Notes under the pieces: model-generated
Told to the model about the DNA's origin: nothing
Databases searched by the model: none
The model's input: only the letters and a program-made list of their open reading frames with translations
Made by a program: the position numbers and the translations under genes
Origin: JACCTU01 sp963809175
Lineage (GTDB): Bacteria > Actinomycetota > Thermoleophilia > Gaiellales > Gaiellaceae
Length of the DNA stretch: 64,000 bases
Direction of reading: 5' to 3'
Assembly: GCA_963809175.1 (NCBI GenBank)
Contig: CAWEIK010000003.1
Location: 186,001-250,000 of the forward strand
Shown here: positions 37,708-47,079 of the stretch, in pieces
Numbering within the stretch: position 1 is the first letter of the stretch
Layout: each line of letters starts with the position of its first letter

Positions 37708-38751
37708 GTGATCGAGCTTCGCTCCGACACGCTCACGCAGCCCAGCCCAGGCATGCGCCAGGCGATCGCGAACGCGGTCGTGGGCGACGAACAGAAGCGC
37801 GAGGACCCGACCGTCCTCGAGCTCGAGTCACGCGCCGCCGAGCTGCTCGGTCACGAGGCGTCCGTCTACCTCCCGACGGCGACGATGGCCAACCAGATCG
37901 CGATCCGGATCCTCACCGAGCCCGGCGACGTCGTGATCGCCGAGGAGCACTCGCACCTCTTCATCGCCGAGCAGGGCGGGCCGGCCGCGCACTCGGGGCT
38001 GTTCACGCGCCCGTTGCCCGGCTATGCGGGACGGCTCGCGCCGGAGCAGATCCGCGCCGCGATGACCGACCCGCGGTCGGGGCACGAGCCGGTGACGAAG
38101 CTCGTCTCGCTCGAGAACACGCACAACTCGTCCGGCGGCCGCGTCTGGCCGCTCGACGAGCTCGCGGCGGTGGTCGAGACCGCGCGCGAGCTCGAGCTCC
38201 GCGTGCACCTCGACGGCGCGCGCGTCGTGAACGCGGCGGTCGCGCTCGGTGTACCGGCGGCCGAGATCGGCGGTCGCTTCGATACGGTCACGCTCTGTCT
38301 CTCGAAGGGCCTCGGCTGCCCGCTCGGCGCGGTCGTCGCCGGGTCGGAGGAGCTGATGGTGAAGGCGCGGCGCGCGAAGCACCTCTTCGGCGGCGCGATG
38401 CGGCAGGCCGGGATCGTGGCGGCGGCGGGCGTCTACGCGCTCGACCACAACGTCGACCGGCTCGCGGAGGACCACGCGCGGGCGCGCCGCCTTGCGGAAG
38501 GCCTCGCCGCAGCCGGCGTCGCGATCGACCTCGACGCAGTCGAGACGAACTTCGTGCAGCTCGACGTCGAGCCATACGGGCTGACGAAGTGGGAAGCGCT
38601 CGCACGGCTGAAGGAGCACGGCGTGGGCATGTCCGCGACCGTGCATCCGACAAGGCTGCGCGCGGTGACCCACCTCGACGTCTCGGACGAGGACATCGAG
38701 CGCGCGATCGACCAGATCCCGCGCGCGCTCGGCGTGCTTGTCGAAGCCTGA
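37708..38751 (+). CDS. ltaE: Low-specificity L-threonine aldolase
   Basis: 347 residues, fold-type I pyridoxal-phosphate enzyme. MIELRSDTLTQPSPGMRQAIANAVVGDE opens the family, followed by LENTHNSSGGRVWPLDE, VHLDGARVVNAAVA and the cofactor Lys in TLCLSKGLGCPLGAV. It cleaves threonine to glycine and acetaldehyde, feeding the glycine cleavage system encoded 12 kb upstream. TAGGTT, overlapping the preceding stop codon, ends 6 bases before the GTG start. Confidence 0.92.
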   Translation: MIELRSDTLTQPSPGMRQAIANAVVGDEQKREDPTVLELESRAAELLGHEASVYLPTATMANQIAIRILTEPGDVVIAEEHSHLFIAEQGGPAAHSGLFTRPLPGYAGRLAPEQIRAAMTDPRSGHEPVTKLVSLENTHNSSGGRVWPLDELAAVVETARELELRVHLDGARVVNAAVALGVPAAEIGGRFDTVTLCLSKGLGCPLGAVVAGSEELMVKARRAKHLFGGAMRQAGIVAAAGVYALDHNVDRLAEDHARARRLAEGLAAAGVAIDLDAVETNFVQLDVEPYGLTKWEALARLKEHGVGMSATVHPTRLRAVTHLDVSDEDIERAIDQIPRALGVLVEA

Positions 38752-39865
38752 CATCCTCGAGCGCGCGCTCGAGGAGCACGGCCTCCCGAGCATCTCGGCC
38801 GCGGTCTTCGAGGACGGCGAGGTGGCCTGGGCGAACACCGCGGGGGACGCGCGGCCGGACACGCAATACGCGATCGCGTCGGTCACGAAGACCTTCGTTG
38901 CGGCGGCGGTTCTCGAGCTGGGCGTCGACCTCGACGACCCGCTGCGCTTCGGGACGCCGAGGCAGCTGCTCTCGCACACGTCGGGCCTCCAGCACCAGCT
39001 GCCCGGTGAGGAGTGGGGGACGCTCGTGTTCCCCACTCGCGAGGAGGTCGTCGCGCGCTTCGACGAGGCCGAGCGCGTGCTCCCGCCTGGACGCTTCCAC
39101 TATTCGAACCTCGGCTACCTCGTCCTCGGTGAGCTCGTCGCGGAACGGACGGGCAAGCCGATCGAGGAGGCGATCCGGGACCTGCTGCTCGAGCCGCAGG
39201 GCCTGCGTCGCACGACCTGGGAGCCCGAGGAGCCCCACGCGCGCGGGTTCTTCCACGAGCGACCCGAGCGGACGCTCGTCAAGGGCGGAACCAACGCCTC
39301 GGGCGGTCTCTGGAGCACCGCCGCTGACGTCGCCCGTTGGGGAACGCACCTCCTCGGCCTGGAGGAGCTCCACCGGCCGTACGCCCACGCCGGCTGGGAC
39401 GAGGCCTTCGGGCTCGGCGTGGAGTGCGTCCGCGTCGACGGGCGCGAGCTCTGGGGGCACGAGGGCGCCACCGTCGGCTTCCGGTCGATCCTGCTCTACG
39501 ACCGCGACGCGAACGCGGGCGCTGCCGTGCTGACGAACGCGATGCAGTTCGAGGGCGGTCGCGCGCTCGCGGCGTCACTCGTTCCGCAGCGCGACACCAG
39601 GCGCGCCGACGAGTCGGCGCCGCCCGAAGTGGAAGGGATCCTCGGCTCGTGGTGGTCGGAGGGCATCGAGCACCGCTTTCGCTGGACGGGCCGGCTCGAG
39701 ACCGACGACGCGGTTTTCGTCCGGGAAACGCCCGACCGCTTCCGCTCGGTGCAGGGCCACGAGGAGGGCGAGCTGCTCCGCGTCGTCCGTGGCGAGGACG
39801 GTGAGCCGATCCAGCTCTGGTGGGCGGGTTACCCGTTCCGCCGGGAGCCCGGCTACTCGTACTGA
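38738..39865 (+). CDS. Serine hydrolase, beta-lactamase/class C-like
   Basis: 375 residues. Active-site motifs SVTK (AIASVTKTFVAAA, catalytic Ser/Lys), YSN (FHYSNLGYLVLGEL), and HEG in LWGHEGATVGFRS as the third motif. No signal peptide, so a cytoplasmic esterase or peptidase is more likely than a beta-lactamase. TTG start lies inside the ltaE 3' end. The 3' end overlaps the convergent permease gene by 13 bases. Confidence 0.88.
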   Translation: MSKPDILERALEEHGLPSISAAVFEDGEVAWANTAGDARPDTQYAIASVTKTFVAAAVLELGVDLDDPLRFGTPRQLLSHTSGLQHQLPGEEWGTLVFPTREEVVARFDEAERVLPPGRFHYSNLGYLVLGELVAERTGKPIEEAIRDLLLEPQGLRRTTWEPEEPHARGFFHERPERTLVKGGTNASGGLWSTAADVARWGTHLLGLEELHRPYAHAGWDEAFGLGVECVRVDGRELWGHEGATVGFRSILLYDRDANAGAAVLTNAMQFEGGRALAASLVPQRDTRRADESAPPEVEGILGSWWSEGIEHRFRWTGRLETDDAVFVRETPDRFRSVQGHEEGELLRVVRGEDGEPIQLWWAGYPFRREPGYSY

Positions 39866-42415
39866 AGCGCTTGGAGCACGTTCAGCCGAGCTGCTCGCCG
39901 CGCCGGCCACACGGCGGCGATGATCCCCACGGCGATCGTCGCGATCGTGAACACGATCAGCGAGCCGACCGGCAGCGTGAAGTCGATGAACTCGATTCGC
40001 GCCACGAGCAGCGCGCCGAGCACCACGCCGAGAATGATCCCAAGGAAGCCGCCGATCAGCGCGGTGATCACGCTCTCGTGGCGGATCATCCGCCGCACTT
40101 GTCGGCGCGTCATGCCGATCGCGCGCAGCATCCCGATCTCACGCGTGCGCTCGAACACCGTCAGGACGAGCGTGTTGACGATCCCGAAGAGCGAGACGAT
40201 GACGGAGAGCGCGAGCAGGACGTAGAGGATGTTCAGGATCGCGCTCAGGCCCGCGATCTGGTTGTCGATGAACTCGCTCCTCGTCTGCGCCTTCGCGTTC
40301 GGGTAGGCGACGAGCGCCTGCTCGAGCCTTGCCTGGTTCGCGTCGGTCTGACCGCCTTGCATGCGCACGAAGGAGAAGAGATTGCGCGGGTTCGCGTTGT
40401 GCTTGTCCCACTCCGCGGCAGAGATCGTGACCGGGCCGAAGGGTGATCCGCCCGCGGGCGGATCGAAGATGCCCTCGACCCGGAAGGTCTCCCGGTCGCC
40501 GTTTGCGAACGTCAGGCGGATCGCCGAGCCGAGCCGAAGGTCGTGGTCGGCGGCGTAGCCGTCGTCGACGACCGCGCCGTCGTCGCCGAGTTGCGCGAGG
40601 ACGTCTTCCGGGCCTTCCGCCCACGTCATGTCGAGCATCGTGCTGAGCGGGGGAGTGACGGCGGTCGCGAAGAACGGGTTGCCGAACGCCTGAGCGTCGC
40701 CGGTGCGGACGTCGCCGACGGCTTCGACGCCGGGCACGTCGGCGATCCCCTCGCTCACGGAGGCCGGAATGGGCGAGAAGTTGTTCTGCGCCGTCACGGC
40801 GTAGTCGGCGTCCGTCCACAAGTCCTCGACCGCGCCGCGGAACGTCGACGTGATGCCCGCGGCGAGCACCGCGACGAGCGTGACCAGCGCGAGCCCGATC
40901 ATCAGCGCTGAGGCCGTCGAGGCGGTGCGCTGCGGGTTCCGTTGCGCGTTGTCGCGGGCGAGTACGCCTGCAGCTCCGCCGATCCTGGTGGCGGGCCAGC
41001 CGAGGGCGTACGCGAGCGGGCGGATGAACTTCACCGAGAGCAGCGCGAAGCCCACGAAGACCAGCAGAGCGCCGAGCCCGAGCCAGATGAGCAGGCTCGT
41101 CGTCCCGAGGTCGGGTGCGAACAGCGCGTAGAGAATCGCCGCGAACCCCAGGAGGGTCAGCAGCGTTGCGCCGATCGTGCGGTACGGCGCGAAGCGCGAC
41201 TCTGGCAACGTCGCTCCTTCACGGACCGCGGCGATCGGCGGCACGCGGGTCGCGCGGATCGCCGGCCGGAGACTGGCGACGAGCGTGACGAGGATGCCGA
41301 CCAGGAGCGAGACCACGATCGTGCGCGTCTCGAAGACGAGGCCGGTGTTCGGCAGCGTGAACCCGACCGCGTCGAAGAGCTCGAAGAGAACGGTTGCGAG
41401 CCCGAGGCCGAGGAAGAGCCCGATCAGGGACGCAAGGATCCCGACGACGAGCGACTCGAGGACGATCGAGCCGAGCACTTGCTTGCGCGACGCCCCGATC
41501 GTCCGGATCGTCGCGAACTCGCGCGTGCGTTGCGCGATCGTGATCGCGAGCGAGTTCGCGATCACGAAGCTGCCGACGAAGAGCGCGATCCCAGCGAACG
41601 CGAGCAGGAAGCCCTGGAGGAACGTGATGAACTCGTTGGTCTCGGAGGCTTCCTCGGTTGCCTGGGCCTGACCGGTGCGAACCTGCGCGGTCACGGGGAT
41701 CACACCCTCGATCGCCTTCGTGAGCTGTTCGGGCGAGACGTTCGGGCGTGACGAAACGGCGATCTCGTCGAGCCGGCCCACCTTGTTGTAGAGACGCTGG
41801 GCCGTCGGAAGGTCGAAACCGGCGAGCGTCGCGTCCCCGATCGTCGACAGGGTGTCGCCGAAACGGACCAGACCCGAGATCCGGTACTGCTCCACGGCGC
41901 CCTCGGCCTGGACCCTGATCGTGTCCCCGACGGCGAAGTCCTCCTTCTTCGCCGTCGCCTCGTCGATCACGATCTCGTTCGGCCCGGGCCAGCCTCCCGC
42001 GACGAGCCTCAGCGGGTTGAACGGGAGATTCTCCGTCGGAGATGCTGAAGCCGATGCTCGGAGCGTTGCCGACGATCGCCTTGCCTTCCTTGTCGATCAG
42101 GACCGTCGACTCGCTGTCCACGCCGCCTTCGGCTTGCTGAACCTCCGGCAGCGCACGGACGCGCGCGAGCAGGGACTCGTCGAGCGTGGGGGCCTCGCTG
42201 CCGCTTCCGTCGGTGAGATCGAAGGCGGACCTGCCCGTGATCACGGCGTCCGAGCCTTGCCGGACGTCGTTGAAGATCGCGTCGAACGCCTGGTCGATCG
42301 AGTCCGTGAGCACGTAGGTGCCGCTCACCATCGCGACCCCCAGCACGATCGCGACCGCGGTCAGGGCGGTGCGAAGCTTGCGGCCGAGCAGCCCCTTCAG
42401 GGCGAACTTGATCAC
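39853..42415 (-). CDS. ABC exporter permease with two FtsX domains, one apparent frameshift
   Basis: 854 codons plus one base. An extra base near 42028 separates SIGFSISDGE from LPFNPLRLVAGGW; deletion restores a protein of about 853 residues. Topology: N-terminal span, extracytoplasmic MacB-type domain, three spans (FtsX), second extracytoplasmic domain, three C-terminal spans (FtsX). ATG 42415 overlaps the ATPase stop (ATGA). Such two-gene exporters move lipids, peptides or macrolides, or signal to cell-wall enzymes. The substrate is not evident. Confidence 0.9.
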
Positions 42416-43149
42416 GCCGTCGTGATCGCGTCGAGCGCCGCGAGAATCTCGGGCTGCGTCGAGCGCGGGAGCTCTTTGACGATCTTGCCGTCCGCGAGAA
42501 AGAGCACGCGATTGGCGATCGCCGCTGCGCGGGGCTCGTGCGTGACCATCACGGTCGTCTGCCCGTACTCCTCGACGGAGTGCCTGAGGAGCTCGAGGAT
42601 CTCGCTCCCGGTCTTCGAGTCGAGGTTGCCCGTCGGCTCGTCGGCGAAGACGACCGTCGGGCGCGAGACGAGCGCTCGTGCGATCGCCACCCGCTGCTGC
42701 TGGCCGCCCGAGAGCTCCGAGGGCCGGTGGGAGCGCCGGTCCGCGAGGCCGACGTCGTGGATCAGGGTCTCGAAGAACTCGGGCTCGGGCTTCTCACCGG
42801 CAATCGAGAGCGGCAGCAGGATGTTCTCCTCCGCGGTGAGCATCGGCAGCAGGTTGAAGAACTGGAAGACGAAGCCGATGTGCTCGCGCCGGAGCTTCGT
42901 CAGGTCGCCGTCCCCGAGCCGCGTGATGTCGGTGCCGGCGATCGCGACGTCGCCGGCAGTCGGCTTGTCGAGGCCCGCGAGGATGTGCATCAGCGTCGAC
43001 TTCCCCGAGCCGGACGGCCCCATGATCGCCGTCAGGTCGCCTTGCGGGATGTCGAGCGAGACCCCTTGCAGGGCGTTGACCGCGGTCTCGCCCTCGCCGT
43101 AGATTCGCGTTACGTCGCTTGCGTGCACGACGACACCGTTTCTGCTCAT
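42412..43149 (-). CDS. ABC exporter ATPase, MacB/LolD-type
   Basis: 245 residues. Walker A GPSGSGKSTLMHIL, Q-loop FVFQFFNLLP, signature LSGGQQQRVAIARA, Walker B VVFADEPTGNLD, H-loop MVTHEPRAA. The FADEPTGNLDSKTG run marks the MacB/LolD/FtsE class. First gene of the pair. TAAGTT (43161-43156) ends 6 bases before the ATG and overlaps the stop codon of the antiporter gene upstream. Confidence 0.95.
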   Translation of the reverse strand: MSRNGVVVHASDVTRIYGEGETAVNALQGVSLDIPQGDLTAIMGPSGSGKSTLMHILAGLDKPTAGDVAIAGTDITRLGDGDLTKLRREHIGFVFQFFNLLPMLTAEENILLPLSIAGEKPEPEFFETLIHDVGLADRRSHRPSELSGGQQQRVAIARALVSRPTVVFADEPTGNLDSKTGSEILELLRHSVEEYGQTTVMVTHEPRAAAIANRVLFLADGKIVKELPRSTQPEILAALDAITTA

Positions 43150-43158
43150 CGGCTCAAC

Positions 43159-44199
43159 TTACCTATCGCCCGCGATGAAGAACGCAGCCGCCGCGACGAC
43201 GTACGTGAAGATCAGGAGAACGCCTTTCAGGCGGCTGGATTGCCCGTCGGCGAGCAGCGCCGCCGTCACGGCGGTCGAGCCGAAGAGCACCGCGATCTCG
43301 ACCGGGCGGAACGACAGCGCCAAGGGGTCGATCAGCCAGGAGAGGAGGGCGACGGCCGGGATCAGGAACACCGCCACCTGCGCGCTCGAGGCGAGGGCGA
43401 TCTCGGCCGCCAGCTTGATGTTGCCGCGCGCAGCGACGACGACCGCGCCGCCGTGCTCTGCTGCGTTCCCGACGATCGCGATGATCACGGCCGCAACGAA
43501 GAACTCCGACAGCCCGACGCTCTCCGCGAAGGAATCGACCGACCCGACGAGGATCTCGGCGATCAGCGCCGTCACGACGGTGGCGCCGGCGAGCACGATG
43601 AGCGAAGTCCGGAGCGACCAGCCCTCCATCTGCTTCGCTTCGTCGGAGACGTGCAGCAGCCGGTGCCGTCGCAACGAGTACCAGGTGACCACGACGTAGA
43701 CGACGAGCAGGATCACCGACGGGATCACGGAGAGCTTGGCGAGGGAGCTCCGCTCGGGATCGCCCTCCCAACCCGGGATCGCGGGGATCAAGAACATGAC
43801 CGCCGCGAACCCGACGAGCCCGATCGACAGGAACGACGACGCGCGGTCGATTGGACCGCGCCCTCCGAAGAGCAGCGAGAACCCGAGCACGAGCAGCAGG
43901 TTCCCGACCACGCTTCCCGTGAGCGAGCCGCGCACGACCTCGGTCAGGCCGTCCGAGACGGCGAAGAGCGCGATGATCAGCTCGGGCGCGTTTCCGAACG
44001 TCGCGTTCAGGAAGCCGCCGACGCCTGCCCCCGTGTGGTGCGCCGCGTGCTCCGTGGCCTCGCCGATCAGCCACGCGAGCGGGATCAGGCTGATCGCTGC
44101 GAGCACGAAGTCGACGGTCGACCCGGGGTGCACGAGGAAGTGGATGGCGATCGTCAGCGGCGCGAGGCCGAGCGATGCCGTGAGGATGCGCCGCGTCAC
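43159..44199 (-). CDS. Ca2+/H+ antiporter, CaCA family
   Basis: 346 residues, about eleven membrane spans. The two inverted alpha repeats each carry the ion-binding signature: GNAPELIIALFAV and GNAAEHGGAVVVAARG (GNxxE). Exchanges cytosolic Ca2+ for protons. The GTG at 44199 is chosen because TAACGT (44213-44208) ends 8 bases before it; upstream codons would run into the divergent HAD gene. Confidence 0.92.
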   Translation of the reverse strand: MTRRILTASLGLAPLTIAIHFLVHPGSTVDFVLAAISLIPLAWLIGEATEHAAHHTGAGVGGFLNATFGNAPELIIALFAVSDGLTEVVRGSLTGSVVGNLLLVLGFSLLFGGRGPIDRASSFLSIGLVGFAAVMFLIPAIPGWEGDPERSSLAKLSVIPSVILLVVYVVVTWYSLRRHRLLHVSDEAKQMEGWSLRTSLIVLAGATVVTALIAEILVGSVDSFAESVGLSEFFVAAVIIAIVGNAAEHGGAVVVAARGNIKLAAEIALASSAQVAVFLIPAVALLSWLIDPLALSFRPVEIAVLFGSTAVTAALLADGQSSRLKGVLLIFTYVVAAAAFFIAGDR

Positions 44200-44206
44200 G
44201 GCCCAG

Positions 44207-44213
44207 TACGTTA
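44207..44213. promoter_or_regulatory. Shared bidirectional -10, antiporter / HAD gene
   Basis: TACGTTA reads TACGTT on the + strand (9 bases before the HAD ATG) and TAACGT on the - strand (8 bases before the antiporter GTG). The whole gap between the two start codons is 22 bases, so the two -10 elements are interlocked and both transcripts would be leaderless. Confidence 0.55.
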
Positions 44214-44221
44214 CTGACGCG

Positions 44222-44716
44222 ATGGTCGACGCCGTCCTCTTCGCCTGGGGCCACACGCTGACGATCCCGGCTCCGGACGACGAGCCGCAAGCGACGTCGC
44301 GGCGGCTCGACTCGACGACCCATGCGCTGCTCGAGGCGCTCCGGAACCGAGGGCTGAAGCTCGGCGTCGTCTCGAACGCGTCCGACCCACCCGCGCTCCT
44401 GCACGGCGAGCTCGCCGAGTCAGGGATCGCGGAGCGGATCGACTACGCCGTCTTCTCCTCCGAGGTGGGGTGGACCAAGCCCGGCGCCGAGATCTTCGAG
44501 CTCGCGCTCGCCGCGCTCGGCGTCTCGGCGGGGGCCGCGCTCTTCGTCGGCGACCGGCTCTACGAGGACGTGCGCGGCGCGTCCGAGCTCGGGATGACGA
44601 CTGTCCAGGCCCTGTGGTTCCGCGCGGACGACCATCCCGACGGGGCCGAGCCGGACTACCAGGCGTTCACGCAGATGGACGTCCTGAACGTGGTCCGCCG
44701 GCTCAATGGTGAGTGA
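44222..44716 (+). CDS. HAD-superfamily protein lacking catalytic aspartates
   Basis: 164 residues. HAD motifs II (VVSNAS), III (GWTKPGAEIFELAL) and IV (VGDRLYEDVRGASELGM) are clear. Motif I, normally LFDxxxT with a nucleophilic Asp, reads AVLFAWGHTLTIP: the nucleophile position is Ala8 and the nearby acid is His11. It is probably not a phosphatase; a binding or regulatory role is possible. Shares a bidirectional promoter with the Ca2+ antiporter and ends in a hairpin at its stop codon. Confidence 0.8.
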   Translation: MVDAVLFAWGHTLTIPAPDDEPQATSRRLDSTTHALLEALRNRGLKLGVVSNASDPPALLHGELAESGIAERIDYAVFSSEVGWTKPGAEIFELALAALGVSAGAALFVGDRLYEDVRGASELGMTTVQALWFRADDHPDGAEPDYQAFTQMDVLNVVRRLNGE

Positions 44717-44725
44717 AGACTCACC
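44708..44725 (+). terminator. Hairpin over the HAD gene stop codon
   Basis: GGTGAGT (44708-44714) pairs with ACTCACC (44719-44725) around a GAAG tetraloop; the TGA stop (44714-44716) lies at the loop. No T-run. Confidence 0.45.
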
Positions 44726-44795
44726 CGCGCTTACTCCTGAGAAGCCGTTCTGTCAAGTCTTGCGCAGCCCCCTCTTCATGCCGACAATTCAGGGA

Positions 44796-45206
44796 ATGGC
44801 GTACGTCGAGCAGTCCGCCGCCACCCTCCCCCTGCGGCCCCAGGACGAGGTCGAATGTCGGCGCTGCGAAGTCCACTGCGACAAGGTCGTGCACCCGTCG
44901 GCCTGCATCGCGAAGGCCTGCCCGTTCCTCTACGCCTACGAGGCCCACGGGCACCGCTACGTGGGCTGCCTGCAGAAGGTCTACGCGGTCGAGATCGACC
45001 TCGACAAGCTCGAGGCGGCCGAGCGGCACGGGGGCTTCGGGGCGGTGCGTGCGATCCGCCAGCCGCTGCCGATGTGCCACACCGAGGTCGAGAGCACCTA
45101 CGAGAGCCGCACCGACGACCTCGGCTGCGTCAACCCGGAGTTCTTCGAGGTGCCCGACGGGCAGCCGAACTTCCGGATCTTCGCTCGAATAACACCGAAC
45201 GCCTAG
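44796..45206 (+). CDS. Cys-rich hypothetical protein
   Basis: 136 residues from ATG 44796; in-frame ATGs at 44778 and 44706 are possible earlier starts. It has at least eight Cys and several His in pairs: ECRRCEVHCDKVVHPSACIAKACPF (CxxC, CxxxC, CxxxxC spacing), GCLQKVYAVEIDLD, MCHTEVEST, LGCVNPEF. This suggests a zinc or iron-sulfur site. The middle has an alternating hydrophobic strand and an acidic helix. Family not recognised. It is convergent with the endonuclease IV gene, overlapping by 4 bases at CTAG. Confidence 0.6.
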   Translation: MAYVEQSAATLPLRPQDEVECRRCEVHCDKVVHPSACIAKACPFLYAYEAHGHRYVGCLQKVYAVEIDLDKLEAAERHGGFGAVRAIRQPLPMCHTEVESTYESRTDDLGCVNPEFFEVPDGQPNFRIFARITPNA

Positions 45207-46048
45207 GTCGTCCAGCGGTCGTGGAGCTCGCGCGTCTTGCGCAGCTCGTCGGCGTTCGGGCCCTTGTCGTCCGCGCCCGGGACCTCGAGGATCGCCGGTA
45301 GCCCCTGCACCTTCGGGTGCGCGAGGAACGCGCCGAGCCCTTCGCCCATGACGCCGTCGAGGATGTTGTCGTGGCGGTCGCTGTTCGAGCCGAGCGCCGA
45401 CTTCGAGTCGTTCACGTGCAGGCAGCGCAGCCGGTCGAGCCCGACGGCGTCGTCGAGCTCGGCGAGGACTGCGGCGACCGCATCGGGGTCAGTCACGTCG
45501 TAGCCGGAGACGTAGAGATGGCACGAGTCGAGGCAGACACCGAGTCGCGGATGGCGGTCGAGCTTCTCGAAGAGCGTCGCGAGCTCCTCGATCGATCGGC
45601 CGATCGTGGCGCCGGCGCCCGCCGAGTTCTCCATCAGCAGCCACGTGCGCTCCGAGCAACGTTCGAGCACCTGCTCCATCGCGGGCAGCACGCGCTCGAG
45701 CCCGTGCTCGAAGCCGGAGCCGAGGTGCGAGCCGACGTGGAAGACGACGCCGTCGGCCTCGATCGCGCAGGCGATGTCCATCGTGCTGCGCATCGCGGCG
45801 ACGCTCTTCTCGTACACCTCGTCGTTCGGAGCGGCGAGGTTGACGAGATAGATCGCGTGGCAGAGGACGGCGCCCATCCCGGTCTCGTCCCGCTGCGCGC
45901 GGAACGCTTCGTACAGCTCCGGGTTCGGCGTCGGGGGCTTCCACGCGCGCGGGCTCTGCGTGAACAGCTGGACCGCGTCGGCGCCCATCTCGACCGCCTT
46001 GTCGAGCGCACCTTTCACGCCGCCCCCGCAGTGCGCACCGATCAGCAC
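45203..46048 (-). CDS. nfo: Endonuclease IV (AP endonuclease)
   Basis: 281 residues, TIM barrel with the trinuclear zinc ligands in place: His in LCHAIYLVNLA and FHVGSHLGSG, Glu in LLMENSAGAG, Asp/His in CLDSCHLYVSGYD, His and DRH in LHVNDSKSALGSNSDRHDN, Glu in AILEVPGAD. It cleaves 5' to abasic sites left by DNA glycosylases. GTG start at 46048 overlaps the upstream glycosylase stop by 7 bases, making nfo the third gene of a repair operon. Confidence 0.93.
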   Translation of the reverse strand: MLIGAHCGGGVKGALDKAVEMGADAVQLFTQSPRAWKPPTPNPELYEAFRAQRDETGMGAVLCHAIYLVNLAAPNDEVYEKSVAAMRSTMDIACAIEADGVVFHVGSHLGSGFEHGLERVLPAMEQVLERCSERTWLLMENSAGAGATIGRSIEELATLFEKLDRHPRLGVCLDSCHLYVSGYDVTDPDAVAAVLAELDDAVGLDRLRCLHVNDSKSALGSNSDRHDNILDGVMGEGLGAFLAHPKVQGLPAILEVPGADDKGPNADELRKTRELHDRWTT

Positions 46049-47079
46049 GTGAACTCCGCGAGCCTTGCGCCCTCGTCCTCCAGCTCCCGACGGACCGCAC
46101 GGGGGAGAGGCGCGAACGGCTCGAGCGCGATCTTGCCCCCCTCCTGCCGCCAGCGGCCGGCGACGACGCCGTCGACGAGAAACGTCTGCGCCACGTCGCC
46201 GTTCTTCCCGATCACGGTCTTGCGGTACTCCTCGGGGAGCACCCGCGTGCGATCCGCGAACGCGAGCAGCACGCTGTCCCACTTCGGGAGGAAGCGGACC
46301 GGCGCAGGCGTGTCGGCGTCCGGCAGCGGGGCACGCTGCAGGTCGAGCAGCTCGCGTCCGTTCTCGTCGCGGAAGCGCCGAAGCGGCTCGAGCGCCTCGA
46401 AGGCGCCGGCGAAGTCGGAGACCCGCATGCCGGACCAGCCTGCGAAATCCGCGCGGCTCGCAGGCCCGAAGGCGGCGAGGTAGCGCCGCACGAGCTCGAC
46501 CCGCGCGAGCGTCGTGTCGACGACCTCCGGTTCGTCGATCGCCGCGAACACCGCCTGCGGCCGCGACGACCAGAGCGCGGTCTCGGGGGCGTGCAGGACG
46601 TGCCCGCCGGTTCGCGCCGCGAACCAGGCGCGCCGGCGGGTCAGCAGGTCGACCGTGCCGTGCGTGCGCTCGAGGTGATCGAGCACCTGCTGGAACGTCA
46701 GCGGCCCGTCGGCGAAGAGCTCGCGGACCGCCGGCACGAGCTTCCGGCCGAGCTCCATCGACTCCGGGTCGCCCCAGGGACGCAAGCCCTGAAGTGCCGA
46801 GAAGAACAGCGCGTAGTCGCGTGCGGTCACCAGGTGGAGCGTGCCGCGCATCACCGTCGCCTTCAGGACCTTGCCCGACCGGATCGCACGCTCCAGCGTC
46901 TCGCGCCGAAAGCCCGGGATGCGCGACCAGAGACCGACGTACGGCGCCTGGGGCCACTGCGCCTGCATCCCCGCGAGCCGCTCGATCACGGCGGTTGCCG
47001 GCGCGCGCCTGCGTTCGAGCAGCAGCTGCCGCGCGAGCGTCGCGCGGTTGAGCTCCCGGAGCGTGAGCACGCGCGTCAC
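46042..47079 (-). CDS. AlkZ-type winged-helix DNA glycosylase (second copy)
   Basis: 345 residues of the HTH_42/AlkZ family (tandem winged helices). The family's catalytic Q-x-Q motif is present: RLAGMQAQWPQAPYVGLWSR, Gln39 and Gln41 by this start, close to Gln37/Gln39 of Streptomyces AlkZ. Other family blocks: KATVMRGTLHLVTARDY, VRRYLAAFGPASRADFAGWSG and FLVDGVVAGRW. AlkZ enzymes remove alkylated purines and unhook interstrand crosslinks. GTG start overlaps the stop of the first copy (GTGA); its own stop overlaps nfo. The next step after base removal is done by the nfo product. Confidence 0.85.
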   Translation of the reverse strand: MTRVLTLRELNRATLARQLLLERRRAPATAVIERLAGMQAQWPQAPYVGLWSRIPGFRRETLERAIRSGKVLKATVMRGTLHLVTARDYALFFSALQGLRPWGDPESMELGRKLVPAVRELFADGPLTFQQVLDHLERTHGTVDLLTRRRAWFAARTGGHVLHAPETALWSSRPQAVFAAIDEPEVVDTTLARVELVRRYLAAFGPASRADFAGWSGMRVSDFAGAFEALEPLRRFRDENGRELLDLQRAPLPDADTPAPVRFLPKWDSVLLAFADRTRVLPEEYRKTVIGKNGDVAQTFLVDGVVAGRWRQEGGKIALEPFAPLPRAVRRELEDEGARLAEFTC

